From contig OY282608.1 in the NCBI GenBank assembly GCA_958298945.1, positions 80,028,806-80,092,805 of the forward strand: 64,000 nucleotides of DNA, given 5' to 3'. Position 1 is the stretch's first letter. Each line of letters starts with the position of its first letter. Both the position numbers and the translations under genes were made by a program. Origin of the DNA: Atherix ibis (lineage: Eukaryota; Arthropoda; Insecta; Diptera; Athericidae). Below are positions 1 through 14,230 of the stretch, one piece after another. The notes under the pieces were generated by a model. It saw nothing but the letters and a program-made list of their open reading frames with translations. It had not been told where the DNA came from and did not search any database.

Positions 1-8
1 AAACAAAC

Positions 9-2331
9 GAAGTAACGAACAAACCAACAAACCAACAAACCAACAAGCCAACAAACCAACAAACCAACAAACCAACAAACCAATAAACAAATAAACCAAC
101 AAACCAACAAACCCACATACCAATAAACTAACAAACCAACAAACCAACATACCAACAAACCAACAAAACAACAAGCCAACAAACCAACAAACCAACAAAC
201 GAACAAACCAGCAAACCAACAAACCAACTAACCAACAAACCAACAAACAAACAAACCAACAAACCAACAAACCAACAAAATAACAAGATAACAAGCCAAC
301 AAACCAACAAACCAACAAACCAAAAAACCAACAAACCAACAAGCCAACAAACGAACAAACCAACAAACATACAAACCAACAAACCAACAAACCAACAAGC
401 CAACAAACCAACAAAACAACAAACAAATAAACCAACAAACCCACAAACCAATAAACTAACAAACCAACAAACCAACATACCAACAAACCAACAAACCAAC
501 AAGCCAACAAACCAACAAACCAACAAGCCAACAAGCCAACAAACCAAAAAACAAACAAACGAAAAAACGAACAAACCAACAAACCAACAAACCAACAAAC
601 CAATGAACCAACAAACCAACAAACCAACAAACCAGCAAACTAACAAACCAACAAACCAACAAACCAACAAACCAACAAAACAACAAACCAACAAACCAAC
701 AAATCAAAAAACGAACAAACGAACAAACCAACAAACATACAAACCAACAAACCAACAAACCAACAAGCCAACAAACCAAAAACCAACCAACAAATAAACC
801 AACAAACCCACAAACCAACAAACCAACAAACCAACAAACCAACAAGCCAACAAACCAACAAACCAACAAACAAATAAACCAACAAACCCACAAACAAATA
901 AACTAACAAACCAACAAACCAACATACCAACAAACCAACAAACCAACAAGCCAACAAACCAACAAACCAACTAGCTAACAAACCAACAAACCAACAAACC
1001 AACAAACCAACAAGCCAACAAGCCAACAAGCCAACAATCCAACAAACCAACAAACCAACAAACCAACAAACCAACAAACCAACAAACCAACAAGCCAACC
1101 AACCAACAAACCAACCAACAAACAAGCCAACAAACCAATAAACCAACAAACCAACAAACCAACAAACCAACAAACCAACAAACCAACAAGCCAACAAACC
1201 AACAAACCAACAAGCCAACAAACCAAAAAAGCACAAACCAACAAACCAACAAACCCACAAACCAATAAACTGACAAAACAACAAACCAACATACCAACAA
1301 ACCAACAAACCAACAAGCCAACAGACGAACAAACGAACAAACCAATAAACCAACAAACCAACAAACCAACAAACCAACAAACCAACAAACCAACAAACCA
1401 ACAAACCATTAAACAACAAACCAACAAACCAACAAAGCAACAAACCAACAAAACAACAAGCTAACAAACCAACAAACCAACAAACCAACAAACCAACAAG
1501 CTAACAATTCAACAAGCCAACAAACCAACAAACGAAAAAACTAACAAACCAACAAACCAACAAACCAACAAGCCAACAAACCAAAAAACCACAAACCAAC
1601 AAACCAGCAAACAAACAAACCAACAAAACAACAAACGAACAAACCAACAATCCAGCAAACCAACAAACAAACAAACCAACAAGCCAACAAGCCAACAAGC
1701 CAACAAACGAACAAACCATTAAACCAACAAATCAACAAACAAATAAACCAACAAACGAACAAACCAACAAACCAACAAACCAACAAACCAACAAACCAGC
1801 AAACAAACAAACTAACAAACCAACAAACCAACAAACCAACAAGCCAACAAGCCAACAAGCGAACAAGCCAACAAACCAACAAACCAACAAACCAACAAAC
1901 CAACAAAACAACCAATCAACAAGCCAACAAGCCAACAAACCGACAAGCCAACAAACGAATAAACGAACAAACCAATAAACCAACAAACCAACAAACAAAC
2001 AAACCAACAAACCAACAAACCAACAAACCAACAAACCAACAAACCAACAAGCCAACAAACCAACAAACGAACAAACAAACAAACCAACAAACTAGCAAAC
2101 CAACAAACCAATAAACCAACAAACCAACAAAGCAACAAACCAACAAACCAACAAGCCAACAAACCCACAAACCAACAAGCCAACAAACCAAAAAACCACA
2201 AACCAACAAACCAACAAACCCACAAACCAATAAACTTAGAAACCAACAAACCAACATACCAACAAACCAACAAACCAAAAAGCCAACAAGCCAACTAGCC
2301 AACAAACCAACAAACCAAAAAACAAACAAAC
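9..2331 (+). repeat. Domain 1 HOR copy 1 (2,323 bp)
   Basis: The copy runs from the gaagtaacg marker at 9 to the next one at 2332. Its internal order of variants (aaaataacaagataac near 277, gaaaaaacg at 561, aatgaacc at 602, aaactgac near 1268, aaaccatt near 1400) recurs in the same order in the next copy about 2,323-2,331 bases later. The boundary at the marker is a convention, since a tandem repeat has no natural start. Confidence 0.85.
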
Positions 2332-4655
2332 GAAGTAACGAACAAACCAACAAACCAACAAACCAACAAGCCAACAAACCAACAAACCAACAAACCAACA
2401 AACCAATAAACAAATAAACCAACAAACCAACAAACCCACATACCAATAAACTAACAAACCAACAAACCAACATACCAACAAACCAACAAAACAACAAGCC
2501 AACAAACCAACAAACCAACAAACGAACAAACCAGCAAACCAACAAACCAACTAACCAACAAACCAACAAACAAACAAACCAACAAACCAACAAACCAACA
2601 AAATAACAAGATAACAAGCCAACAAACCAACAAACCAACAAACCAAAAAACCAACAAAACAACAAGCCAACAAACGAACAATCCAACAAGCATACAAACC
2701 AACAAACCAACAAACCAACAAGCCAACAAACCAACAAAACAACAAACAAATAAACCAACAAACCCACAAACCAATAAACTAACAAACCAACAAACCAACA
2801 TACGAAAAAACCAACAAACCAACAAGCCAACAAACCAACAAACCAACAAGCCAACAAGCCAACAAGCCAACAAACCAAAAAACAAACAAACGAAAAAACG
2901 AACAAACCAACAAACCAACAAACCAACAAACCTATGAACCAACAAACCAACAAACCAACAAACCAGCAAACTAACAAACCAACAAACCAACAAACCAACA
3001 AACCAACAAAACAACAAACCAACAAACCAACAAATCAAAAAACGAACAAACGAAAAAACCAACAAACATACAAACCAACAAACCAACAAACCAACAAGCC
3101 AACAAACCAAAAACCAACAAACAAATAAACCAACAAACCCACAAACCAACAAACCAACAAACCAACAAGCCAACAAACCAACAAACCAACAAACAAATAA
3201 ACCAACAAACCCACAAACAAATAAACTAACAAACCAACAAACCAACATACCAACAAACCAACAAACCAACAAGCCAACAAACCAACAAACCAACTAGCTA
3301 ACAAACCAACAAACCAACAAACCAACAAACCAACAAGCCAACAAGCCAACAAGCCAACAATCCAACAAACCAACAAACCAACAAACCAACAAACCAACAA
3401 ACCAACAAACCAACAAGCCAACAAACCAACAAACCAACCAACAAACAAGCCAACAAACCAATAAACCAACAAACCAACAAACCAACAAACCAACAAACCA
3501 ACAAACCAACAAGCCAACAAACCAACAAACCAACAAGCCAACAAACCAAAAAAGCACAAACCAACAAACCAACAAACCCACAAACCAATAAACTGACAAA
3601 ACAACAAACCAACATACCAACAAACCAACAAACCAACAAGCCAACAGGCGAACATACGAACAAACCAATAAACCAACAAACCAACAAACTAACAAACCAA
3701 CAAACCAACAAACCAACAAACCAACAAACCATTAAACCAACAAACCAACAAACCAACAAAGCAACAAACCAACAAAACAACAAGCTAACAAACCAACAAA
3801 CCAACAAACCAACAAACCAACAAGCCAACAATTCAACAAGCCAACAAACCAACAAACGAAAAAACTAACAAACCAACAAACCAACAAACCAACAAGCCAA
3901 CAAACCAAAAAACCACAAACCAACAAACCAGCAAACAAACAAACCAACAAAACAACAAACGAACAAACCAACAATCCAGCAAACCAACAAACAAACAAAC
4001 CAACAAGCCAACAAGCCAACAAGCCAACAAACGAACAAACCATTAAACCAACAAATCAACAAACAAATAAACCAACAAACGAACAAACCAACAAACCAAC
4101 AAACCAACAAACCAACAAACCAACAAACAAACAAACCAACAAACCAACAAACCAACAAACCAACAAGCCAACAAGCCAACAAGCGAACAAGCCAACAAAC
4201 CAACAAACCAACAAACCAACAAACCAACAAACCAACAAAACAACCAATCAACAAGCCAACAAGCCAACAAACCGACAAGCCAACAAACGAATAAACGAAC
4301 AAACCAATAAACCAACAAACCAACAAACAAACAAACCAACAAACCAACAAACCAACAAACCAACAAACCAACAAGCCAACAAACCAACAAACGAACAAAC
4401 AAACAAACCAACAAACTAGCAAACCAACAAACCAATAAACCAACAAACCAACAAACCAACAAACCAACAAACCAACAAGCCAACAAACTCACAAACCAAC
4501 AAGCCAACAAACCAAAAAACCACAAACCAACAAACCAACAAACCCACAAACCAATAAACTTAGAAACCAACAAACCAACATACCAACAAACCAACAAACC
4601 AACAAGCCAACAAGCCAACTAGCCAACAAACCAACAAACCAAAAAACAAACAAAC
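2332..4655 (+). repeat. Domain 1 HOR copy 2 (2,324 bp)
   Basis: This copy runs from the marker at 2332 to the one at 4656. It closely matches copy 1 with scattered single-base changes. One example is aaaccaac to aaaacaac near 2657; another is the atgaacc marker, preceded by ccta here instead of ccaa. The offset to copy 1 is 2,323 early on and 2,331 near 2892, so a single 8-bp unit was gained between those points. Confidence 0.85.
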
Positions 4656-6675
4656 GAAGTAACGAACAAACCAACAAACCAACAAACCAACAAGCCAACA
4701 AACCAACAAACCCACAAACCAACAAGCCAACAAACCAACAAACCAACAAGCCAACAAACCAACAAACCAACAAACCAACAAACGAACAAACCAACAAACC
4801 AACAAACCAACAAGCCAACAAGCCAACAAACCGACAAGCCTACAAACGAACAAACGAACAAACCAATAAACCAACAAACCAACAAACGAACAAACCAACA
4901 AACCAACAAACCAACAAACCAACAAACCAACAAACCAACAAGCCAACAAACGAACAAAACAACAAACATACAAACCAACAAACCAACAAACCAACAAGCC
5001 AACAAACCAAAAACCAACAAACAAATAAACCAACAAACCCACAAACCAACAAACCAACAAACCAACAAGCCAACAAACCAACAAACCAACAAACAAATAA
5101 AATAACAAACCCACAAACAAATAAACTAACAAACCAACAAACCAACATACCAACAAACCAACAAACCAACAAGCCAACAAACCAACAAACCAACAAGCTA
5201 ACAAACAAACAAACCAACAAACCAACAAACCAACAAGCCAACAAGCCAACAATACAACAAACCAAAAAACCAACAAACCAACAAACCAACAAACCAACAA
5301 ACCAACAAGCCAGCAAACCAACAAACCAACCAACAAACAAGCCAACAAGCCAACAAACCGACAAGCCAAAAAACGAACAAACGAACAAACCAATAAACCA
5401 ACAAACCAACAAACGAACAAACCAACAAACCAACAAAACAACAAACCAACAAGCCAACAAACCAATAAACCAAGAAACCAACAAACCAACAAACCAACAA
5501 ACCAACAAGCCAACAAACCAACAAACCAACAAGCCAACAAACCAAAAAAGTACAAACCAACAAACCAACAAACCCACAAACCAATAAACTGACAAACCAA
5601 CAAACCAACATACCAACATACCAACAAACCAACAAACCAACAAGCCAACAAACGAACAAACGAACAAACCAATAAACCAACAAACCAACAAACCAACAAA
5701 CCAACAAACCAACAAACCAACAAACCAACAAACCATTAAACCAACAAACCAACAAACCAACAAAGCAACAAACCAACAAAACAACAAGCTAACAAACCAA
5801 CAAACCAACAAACCAACAAACCAACAAGCCAACAATTCAACAAGCCAACAAACCAACAAACCAACAAACGAAAAAACTAACAAACCAACAAACCTACAAA
5901 CCAACAAGCCAACAAACCAAAAAACCACAAACCAACAAACCAGCAAACAAACAAACCATCAAAACAACAAACGAACAAACCAACAATCCAGCAAACCAAC
6001 AAACCAACAAACCAACAAGCCAACAAGCCAACAAGCCAACAAACGAACAAACCATTAAACCAACAAATCAACAAACAAATAAACCAACAAACGAACAAAC
6101 CAACAAACCAACAAACCAACAAACCAACAAACAAACAAACCAACAAACCAACAAACCAACAAACCAACAAGCCAACAAGCCAACAAGCGAACAAGCCAAC
6201 AAACCAACAAACCAACAAACCAACAAACCAACAAACCAACAAAACAAACAACCAACAAGCCAACAAGCCAACAAACCGACAAGCCAACAAACGAACAAAC
6301 GAACAAACCAATAAACCAACAAACCAACAAACAAACAAACCAACAAACCAACAAACCAACAAACCAACAAACCAACAAACCAACAAACCAACAAGCCAAC
6401 AAACCAACAAACGAACAAACAAACAAACCAACAAACTAGCAAACCAACAAACCAATAAACCAACAAACCAACAAACCAACAAACCAACAAACCAACAAGC
6501 CAACAAACCCACAAACCAACAAGCCAACAAACCAAAAAACCACAAACCAACAAACCAACAAACCCACAAACCAATAAACTTAGAAACCAACAAACCAACA
6601 TACCAACAAACCAACAAACCAACAAGCCAACCAGCCAACTAGCCAACAAACCAAAAAACCAAAAAACAAACAAAC
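4656..6675 (+). repeat. Domain 1 HOR copy 3, shortened (2,020 bp)
   Basis: This interval between gaagtaacg markers is about 300 bp shorter than copies 1 and 2. It keeps aaactgac (near 5587), aaaccatt and the tract ending in aaacttag (near 6579). It lacks the aaaataacaagataac block that follows the marker in copies 1 and 2. A deletion, or unequal exchange inside the array, explains this. Confidence 0.75.
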
Positions 6676-9383
6676 GAAGTAACGAACAAACCAACAAACC
6701 AACAAACCAACAAGCCAACAAACCAACAAACCAACAAACCAACAAACCAACAAACCAATAAACAAATAAACCAGCAAACCAACAAACCCACATACCAATA
6801 AACTAACAAACCAACAAACCAACATACCAACAAACCAACAAAACAACAAGCCAACAAACCAACAAACCAACAAACGAACAAACCAGCAAACCAACAAACC
6901 AACTAACCAACAAACCAACAAACAAACAAACCAACAAACCAACAAACCAACAAAATAACAAGATAACAAGCCAACAAACCAACAAACCAAAAAACCAACA
7001 AACCAACAAGCCAACAAACGAACAAACCAACAAACATACAAACCAACAAACCAACAAACCAACAAGCCAACAAACCAACAAAACAACAAACAAATAAACC
7101 AGTAACCCACAAACCAATTAACTAACAAACCAACAAACCAACATACCAACAAACCAACAAACCAACAAGCCAACAAACCAACAAACCAACAAGCCAACAA
7201 GCCAACAAACCAAAAAACAAACAAACGAAAAAACGAACAAACCAACAAACCAACAAACCAACAAACCAACAAACCAACAAGCCAACAAACCAACAAACCA
7301 ACAAACCAACAAACAAATAAACCAACAAACCCACAAACCAATAAACTAACAAACCAACAAACCAACATACCAACAAACCAACAAACCAACAAGCCAACAA
7401 GCCAACAAACCAACAAACCAACAAACAAACAAACCAACAAGCCAACAAGCCAACAAACCGACAAGCCAACAAACGAACAAACGACCAAACCAATAAACCA
7501 ACAAACCAACAAACGAACAAACCAACAAACCAACAAACCAACAAGCCAACAAGCCCACAAGCCAACAAACCAACAAACCACCAAAACGAACAAACCAACA
7601 AACCAACAAACCAACAAACCAACAAACCAACAAACCAACAAACCAATGAACCAACAAACCAACAAACCAACAAACCAGCAAACTAACAAACCAACAAACC
7701 AACAAACCAACAAACCAACAAAACAACAAACCAATAAACCAACAAATCAAAAAACGAACAAACAAACAAACCAACAAACATACAAACCAACAAACCAACA
7801 AACCAACAAGCCAACAAACCAAAAACCAACAAACAAATAAACCAACAAACCCACAAACCAACAAACCAACAAACCAACAAGCCAACAAACCAACAAACCA
7901 ACAAACAAATAAACCAACAAACCCACAAACAAATAAACTAACAAACCAACAAACCAACATACCAACAAACCAACAAACCAACAAGCCAACAAACCAACAA
8001 ACCAACTAGCTAACAAACCAACAAACCAACAAACCAACAAACAACAAGCCAACAAGCCAACAAGCCAACAATCCAACAAACCTACAAACCAACAAACCAA
8101 CAAACCAACAAACCAACAAACCAACAAGCCAACAAACCAACAAACCAACCAACAAACAAGCCAACAAACCAATAAACCAACAAACCAACAAACCAACAAA
8201 CCAACAAACCAACAAACCAACAAGCCAACAAACCAACAAACCAACAAGCCAACAAACCAAAAAAGCACAAACCAACAAACCAACAAACCCACAAACCAAT
8301 AAACTGACAAAACAACAAACCAACATACCAACAAACCAACAAACCAACAAGCCAACAGACGAACAAACGAACAAACCAATAAACCAACAAACCAACAAAC
8401 CAACAAACCAACAAACCAACAAACCAACAAACCAACAAACCAACAAACCATTAAACCAACAAACCAACAAACCAACAAAGCAACAAACCAACAAAACAAC
8501 AAGCTAACAAACCAACAAACCAACAAACCAACAAACCAACAAGCCAACAATTCAACAAGCCAACAAACCAACAAACGAAAAAACTAACATACCAACAAAC
8601 CAACAAACCAACAAGCCAACAAACCAAAAAACCAACAAACCAACAAACCAGCAAACAAACAAACCAACAAAACAACAAACGAACAAACCAACAATCCAGC
8701 AAACCAACAAACAAACAAACCAACAAGCCAACAAGCCAACAAGCCAACAAGCCAACAAACGAACAAACCATTAAACCAACAAATCAACAAACAAATAAAC
8801 CAACAAACGAACAAACCAACAAACCAACAAACCAACAAACCAACAAACCAACAAACAAACAAACCAACAAACCAACAAACCAACAAACCAACAAGCCAAC
8901 AAGCCAACAAGCGAACAAGCCAACAAACCAACAAACCAACAAACCAACAAACCAACAAAACAACCAATCAACAAGCCAACAAGCCAACAAACCGACAAGC
9001 CAACAAACGAATAAACGAACAAACCAATAAACCAACAAACCAACAAACAAACAAACCAACAAACCAACAAACCAACAAACCAACAAACCAACAAACCAAC
9101 AAGCCAACAAACCAACAAACGAACAAATAAACAAACCAACAAACTAGCAAACCAACAAACCAATAAACCAACAAACCAACAAACCAACAAACCAACAAAC
9201 CAACAAGCCAACAAACCCACAAACCAACAAGCCAACAAACCAAAAAACCACAAACCAACAAACCAACAAACCCACAAACCAATAAACTTAGAAACCAACA
9301 AACCAACATACCAACAAACCAACAAACCAACAAGCCAACAAGCCAACTAGCCAACAAACCAACAAACCAAAAAACAAACAAAC
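6676..9383 (+). repeat. Domain 1 HOR copy 4, lengthened (2,708 bp)
   Basis: This marker-to-marker interval is about 385 bp longer than copy 1. It keeps the aaaataacaagataac block (near 6952), gaaaaaacg (7227), atgaacc (7646) and aaactgac (near 8302). The extra length lies between gaaaaaacg and atgaacc. These are 419 bp apart here but only about 42 bp apart in copies 1 and 2. Confidence 0.75.
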
Positions 9384-10382
9384 GAAGTAACGAACAAACC
9401 AACAAACCAACAAACCAACAAGCCAACAAACCAACAAGCCAACAAACCAACAAACCAATAAACAAATAAACCAACAAACCAACAAACCCACATACCAATA
9501 AACTAACAAACCAACAAACCAACATACCAACAAACCAACAAAACAACAAGCCAACAAACCAACACACCAACAAACGAACAAACCAGCAAACCAACAAACC
9601 AACTAACCAACAAACCAACAAACAAACAAACCAACAAACCAACAAACCAACAAAATAACAAGATAACAAGCCAACAAACCAACAAACCAACAAACCAAAA
9701 AACCAACAAACCAACAAGCCAACAAACGAACAAACCAACAAACATACAAACCAACAAACCAACAAACCAACAAGCCAACAAACCAACAAAACAACAAACA
9801 AATAAACCAACAAACCCACAAACCAATAAACTAACAAACCAACAAACCAACATACCAACAAACCAACAAACCAACAAGCCAACAAACCAACAAACCAACA
9901 AGCCAACAAGCCAACAAACCAAAAAGCAAACAAACGAAAAAACGAACAAACCAACAAACCAACAAACCAACAAACCAACAAACCAACAAGCCAACAAACC
10001 AACAAACCAACAAACCAACAAACAAATAAACCAACAAACCCACAAACCAATAAACTAACAAACCAACAAACCAACATACCAACAAACTAACAAACCAACA
10101 AGCCAACAAGCCAACAAACCAACAAACGAACAAACAAACAAACCAACAAACTAGCAAACCAACAAACCAATAAACCAACAAACCAACAAACCAACAAACC
10201 AACAAGCCAACAAACCCACAAACCAACAAGCCAACAAACCAAAAAACCACAAACCAACAAACCAACAAACCCACAAACCAATAAACTTAGAAACCAACAA
10301 ACCAACATACCAACAAACCAACAAACCAACAAGCCAACAAGCCAACTAGCCAACAAACCAAAAAACCAAAAAACAAACAAAC
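9384..10382 (+). repeat. Domain 1 HOR copy 5, truncated (999 bp)
   Basis: This marker interval is 999 bp. It retains the first part of the HOR (aaaataacaagataac block near 9653, gaaaaaacg near 9935). It then jumps to the tract that ends a normal copy (aaactagc at 10151, aaacttag near 10286). The middle of the 2.3-kb unit is missing, as expected after unequal exchange. Confidence 0.75.
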
Positions 10383-10853
10383 GAAGTAACGAACAAACCA
10401 ACAAACCAACAAACCAACAAACCAACAAAACAAACAACCAACAAGCCAACAAGCCAACAAACCGACAAGCCAACAAACGATCAAACGAACAAACCAATAA
10501 ACCAACAAACCAACAAACAAACAAACCAACAAACCAACAAACCAACAAACCAACAAACCAACAAACCAACAAGCCAACAAACCAACAAACGAACAAACAA
10601 ACAAACCAACAAACTAGCAAACCAACAAACCAATAAACCAACAAACCAACAAACCAACAAACCAACAAACCAACAAGCCAACAAACCCACAAACCAACAA
10701 GCCAACAAACCAAAAAACCACAAACCAACAAACCAACAAACCCACAAACCAATAAACTTAGAAACCAACAAACCAACATACCAACAAACCAACAAACCAA
10801 CAAGCCAACAAGCCAACTAGCCAACAAACCAAAAAACCAAAAAACAAACAAAC
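10383..10853 (+). repeat. Domain 1 short HOR segment (471 bp), tandem duplicate of the preceding terminal tract
   Basis: The markers gaagtaacg (10383 and 10854) and aaacttag (near 10286 and 10757) are both 471 bp apart. The ctagc marker recurs at 10151 and 10614, 463 bp apart. The terminal tract of the HOR has therefore been duplicated in tandem, with one 8-bp unit gained or lost. A variant gatc within aaacgatc (near 10488) is private to this copy. Confidence 0.8.
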
Positions 10854-13219
10854 GAAGTAACGAACAAACCAACAAACCAACAAACCAACAAGCCAACAAA
10901 CCAACAAACCAACAAACCAACAAACCAACAAACCAACAAACCAACAAACGAACAAACCAGCAAACCAACAAACCAACTAACCAACAAACCAACAAACAAA
11001 CAAACCAACAAACCAACAAACCAACAAAATAACAAGATAACAAGCCAACAAACCAACAAACCAAAAAACCAACAAACCAACAAGCCAACAAACGAACAAA
11101 CCAACAAACATACAAACCAACAAACCAACAAACCAACAAGCCAACAAACCAACAAAACAACAAACAAATAAACCAACAAACCCACAAACCAATTAACTAA
11201 CAAACCAACAAACCAACATACCAACAAACCAACAAACCAACAAGCCAACAAACCAACAAACCAACAAGCCAACAAGCCAACAAACCAAAAAACAAACAAA
11301 CGAAAAAACGAGCAAACCAACAAACCAACAAACCAACAAACCAACAAACCAACAAGCCAACAAACCAACAAACCAACAAACCAACAAACAAATAAACCAA
11401 CAAACCCACAAACCAATAAACTAACAAACCAACAAACCAACATACCAACAAACCAACAAACCAACAAGCCAACAAGCCAACAAACCAACAAACCAACAAA
11501 CAAACAAACCAACAAGCCAACAAGCCAACAAACCGACAAGCCAACAAACGAACAAACGACCAAACCAATAAACCAACAAACCAACAAACGAACAAACCAA
11601 CAAACCAACAAACCAACAAGCCAACAAGCCCAGAAGCCAACAAACCAACAAACCACCAAAACGAACAAACCAACAAACCAACAAACCAACAAACCAACAA
11701 ACCAACAAACCAATGAACCAACAAACCAACAAACCAACAAACCAGCAAACTAACAAACCAACAAACCAACAAACCAACAAACCAACAAAACAACAAACCA
11801 ACAAACCAAAAAACGAACAAACGAACAAACCAACAAACATACAAACCAACAAACCAACAAACCAACAAGCCAACAAACCAAAAACCAACAAACAAATAAA
11901 CCAACAAACCCACAAACCAACAAACCAACAAACCAACAAGCCAACAAACCAACAAACCAACAAACAAATAAACCAACAAACCCACAAACAAATAAACTAA
12001 CAAACCAACAAACCAACATACCAACAAACCAACAAACCAACAAGCCAACAAACCAACAAACCAACTAGCTAACAAACCAACAAACCAACAAACCAACAAA
12101 CCAACAAGCCAACAAGCCAACAAGCCAACAATCCAACAAACCAACAAACCAACAAACCAACAAACCAACAAACCAACAAACCAACAAGCCAACAAACCAA
12201 CAAACCAACCAACAAACAAGCCAACAAACCAATAAACCAACAAACCAACAAACCAACAAACCAACAAACCAACAAACCAACAAACCAACAAGCCAACAAA
12301 CCAACAAACCATTAAACCCACAAACAAATAAACTAACAAACCAACAAACCAACATACCAACAAACCAACAAACCAACAAGCCAACAAACCAACAAACCAA
12401 CAAGCTAACAAACCAACAAACCAACAAACCAACAAACCAACAAGCCAACAATTCAACAAGTCAACAAACCAACAAACGAAAAAACTAACAAACCAACAAA
12501 CCAACAAACCAACAAGCCAACAAACCAAAAAACCACAAACCAACAAACCAGCAAACAAACAAACCAACAAAACAACAAACGAACAAACCAACAATCCAGC
12601 AAACCAACAAACAAACAAACCAACAAGCCAACAAGCCAACAAGCCAACAAATGAACAAACCATTAAACCAACAAATCAACAAACAAATAAACCAACAAAC
12701 GAACAAACCAACAAACCAACAAACCAACAAACCAACAAACCAACAAACAAACAAACCAACAAACCAACAAACCAACAAACCAACAAGCCAACAAGCCAAC
12801 AAGCGAACAAGCCAACAAACCAACAAACCAACAAACCAACAAACCAACAAAACAACCAACCAACAAACCAACAAACCAACAAACCAACAAGCCAACAAAC
12901 CAACAAACCAACAAACCAACAAACCAACAAGCCAACAAACCAACAAACGAACAAACAAACAAGCCAACAAACTAGCAAACCAACAAACCAATAAACCAAC
13001 AAACCAACAAACCAACAAACCAACAAACCAACAAACCAACAAGCCAACAAACCCACAAACCAACAAGCCAACAAACCAAAAAACCACAAACCAACAAACC
13101 AACAAACCCACAAACCAATAAACTTAGAAACCAACAAACCAACATACCAACAAACCAACAAACCAACAAGTCAACAAGATAACTAGCCAACAAACCAACA
13201 AACCAAAAAACAAACAAAC
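10854..13219 (+). repeat. Domain 1 HOR copy 6 (2,366 bp)
   Basis: The interval between markers at 10854 and 13220 is close to the original 2.32-kb length. It holds gaaaaaacg (near 11302), atgaacc (11713) and aaaccatt (near 12307 and 12659). Near 12307 the order is rearranged compared with copies 2 and 4: aaaccatt is followed directly by an aaaccca tract with aaactaac, where the earlier copies go on with canonical units and aaagcaac. Confidence 0.78.
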
Positions 13220-14230
13220 GAAGTAACGAACAAACCAACAAACCAACAAACCAACAAGCCAACAAACCAACAAACCCACATACCAATAAACTAACAAACC
13301 AACAAACCAACATACCAACAAACCAACAAAACAACAAGCCAACAAACCAACAAACCAACAAACGAACAAACCAGCAAACCAACAAACCAACTAACCAACA
13401 AACCAACAAACAAACAAACCAACAAACCAACAAACCAACAAAATAACAAGATAACAAGCCAACAAACCAACAAACCAACAAACCAAAAAACCAACAAACC
13501 AACAAGCCAACAAACGAACAAACCAACAAACATACAAACCAACAAACCAACAAACCAACAAGCCAACAAACCAACAAAACAACAAACAAATAAACCAACA
13601 AACCCACAAACCAATAAACTAACAAACCAACAAACCAACATACCAACAAACCAACAAACCAACAAGCCAACAAACCAACAAACCAACAAGCCAACAAGCC
13701 AACAAACCAAAAAACAAACAAACGAAAAAACGAACAAACCAACAAACCAACAAACCAACAAACCAACAAACCAACAAGCCAACAAACCAACAAACCAACA
13801 AACCAACAAACAAATAAACCAACAAACCCACAAACCAATAAACTAACAAACCAACAAACCAACATACCAACAAACCAACAAACCAACAAGCCAACAAGCC
13901 AACAAACCAACAAACCAACAAACAAACAAACCAACAAGCCAACAAGCCAACAAACCGACAAGCCAACAAACGAACAAACGACCAAACCAATAAACCAACA
14001 AACCAACAAATGAACAAACCAACAAACCAACAAACCAACAAGCCAACAAGCCAACAAGCCAACAAACTAACAAACCAACAAACGAACAAACCAACAAACC
14101 AACAAACCAACAAACCAACAAACCAACAAACCAATAAACCAACAAACCAACAAACCAACAAACCAGCAAACTAACAAACCAACAAACTAACAAACCAACA
14201 AACCAACAAAACAACAAACCAACAAACCAA
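13220..14230 (+). repeat. Domain 1 HOR copy 7, partial
   Basis: This is the last gaagtaacg-led copy. It starts like the others (aaaataacaagataac block near 13440, gaaaaaacg near 13723). Around 14.2 kb it runs into a different repertoire: the first gaactaacg appears at 14252, in the place where gaagtaacg or gaaaaaacg would be expected. The junction is gradual and its exact base cannot be fixed by eye. Confidence 0.7.

Larger units (their letters stand above)
1..14230 (+). repeat. Domain 1: array with the gaagtaacg / aaacttag variant repertoire
   Basis: This stretch carries markers I do not see later: gaagtaacg (starts 9, 2332, 4656, 6676, 9384, 10383, 10854, 13220), aaacttag before aaacc (near 2234, 4559, 6579, 9287, 10286, 10757, 13124) and frequent aaacatac. 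It lacks acgccaac and aaacttac, which are common after about 14.5 kb. The marker spacing defines a higher-order repeat of about 2.32 kb with later expansions and contractions. I see no gene in it. Confidence 0.88.

Noticed and set aside
12651..13121. + strand frame of 156 codons rich in Asn, Gln, Pro, Thr and Lys
   Set aside because: It is the KPTNQQTN cycle of the same octamer. It opens at a chance atg (variant aatgaac) and closes at a taa created by an aaaccaat to taaa step. The + strand frames of 64 codons near 603, 2934 and 7646 are the same artefact copied with the HOR.
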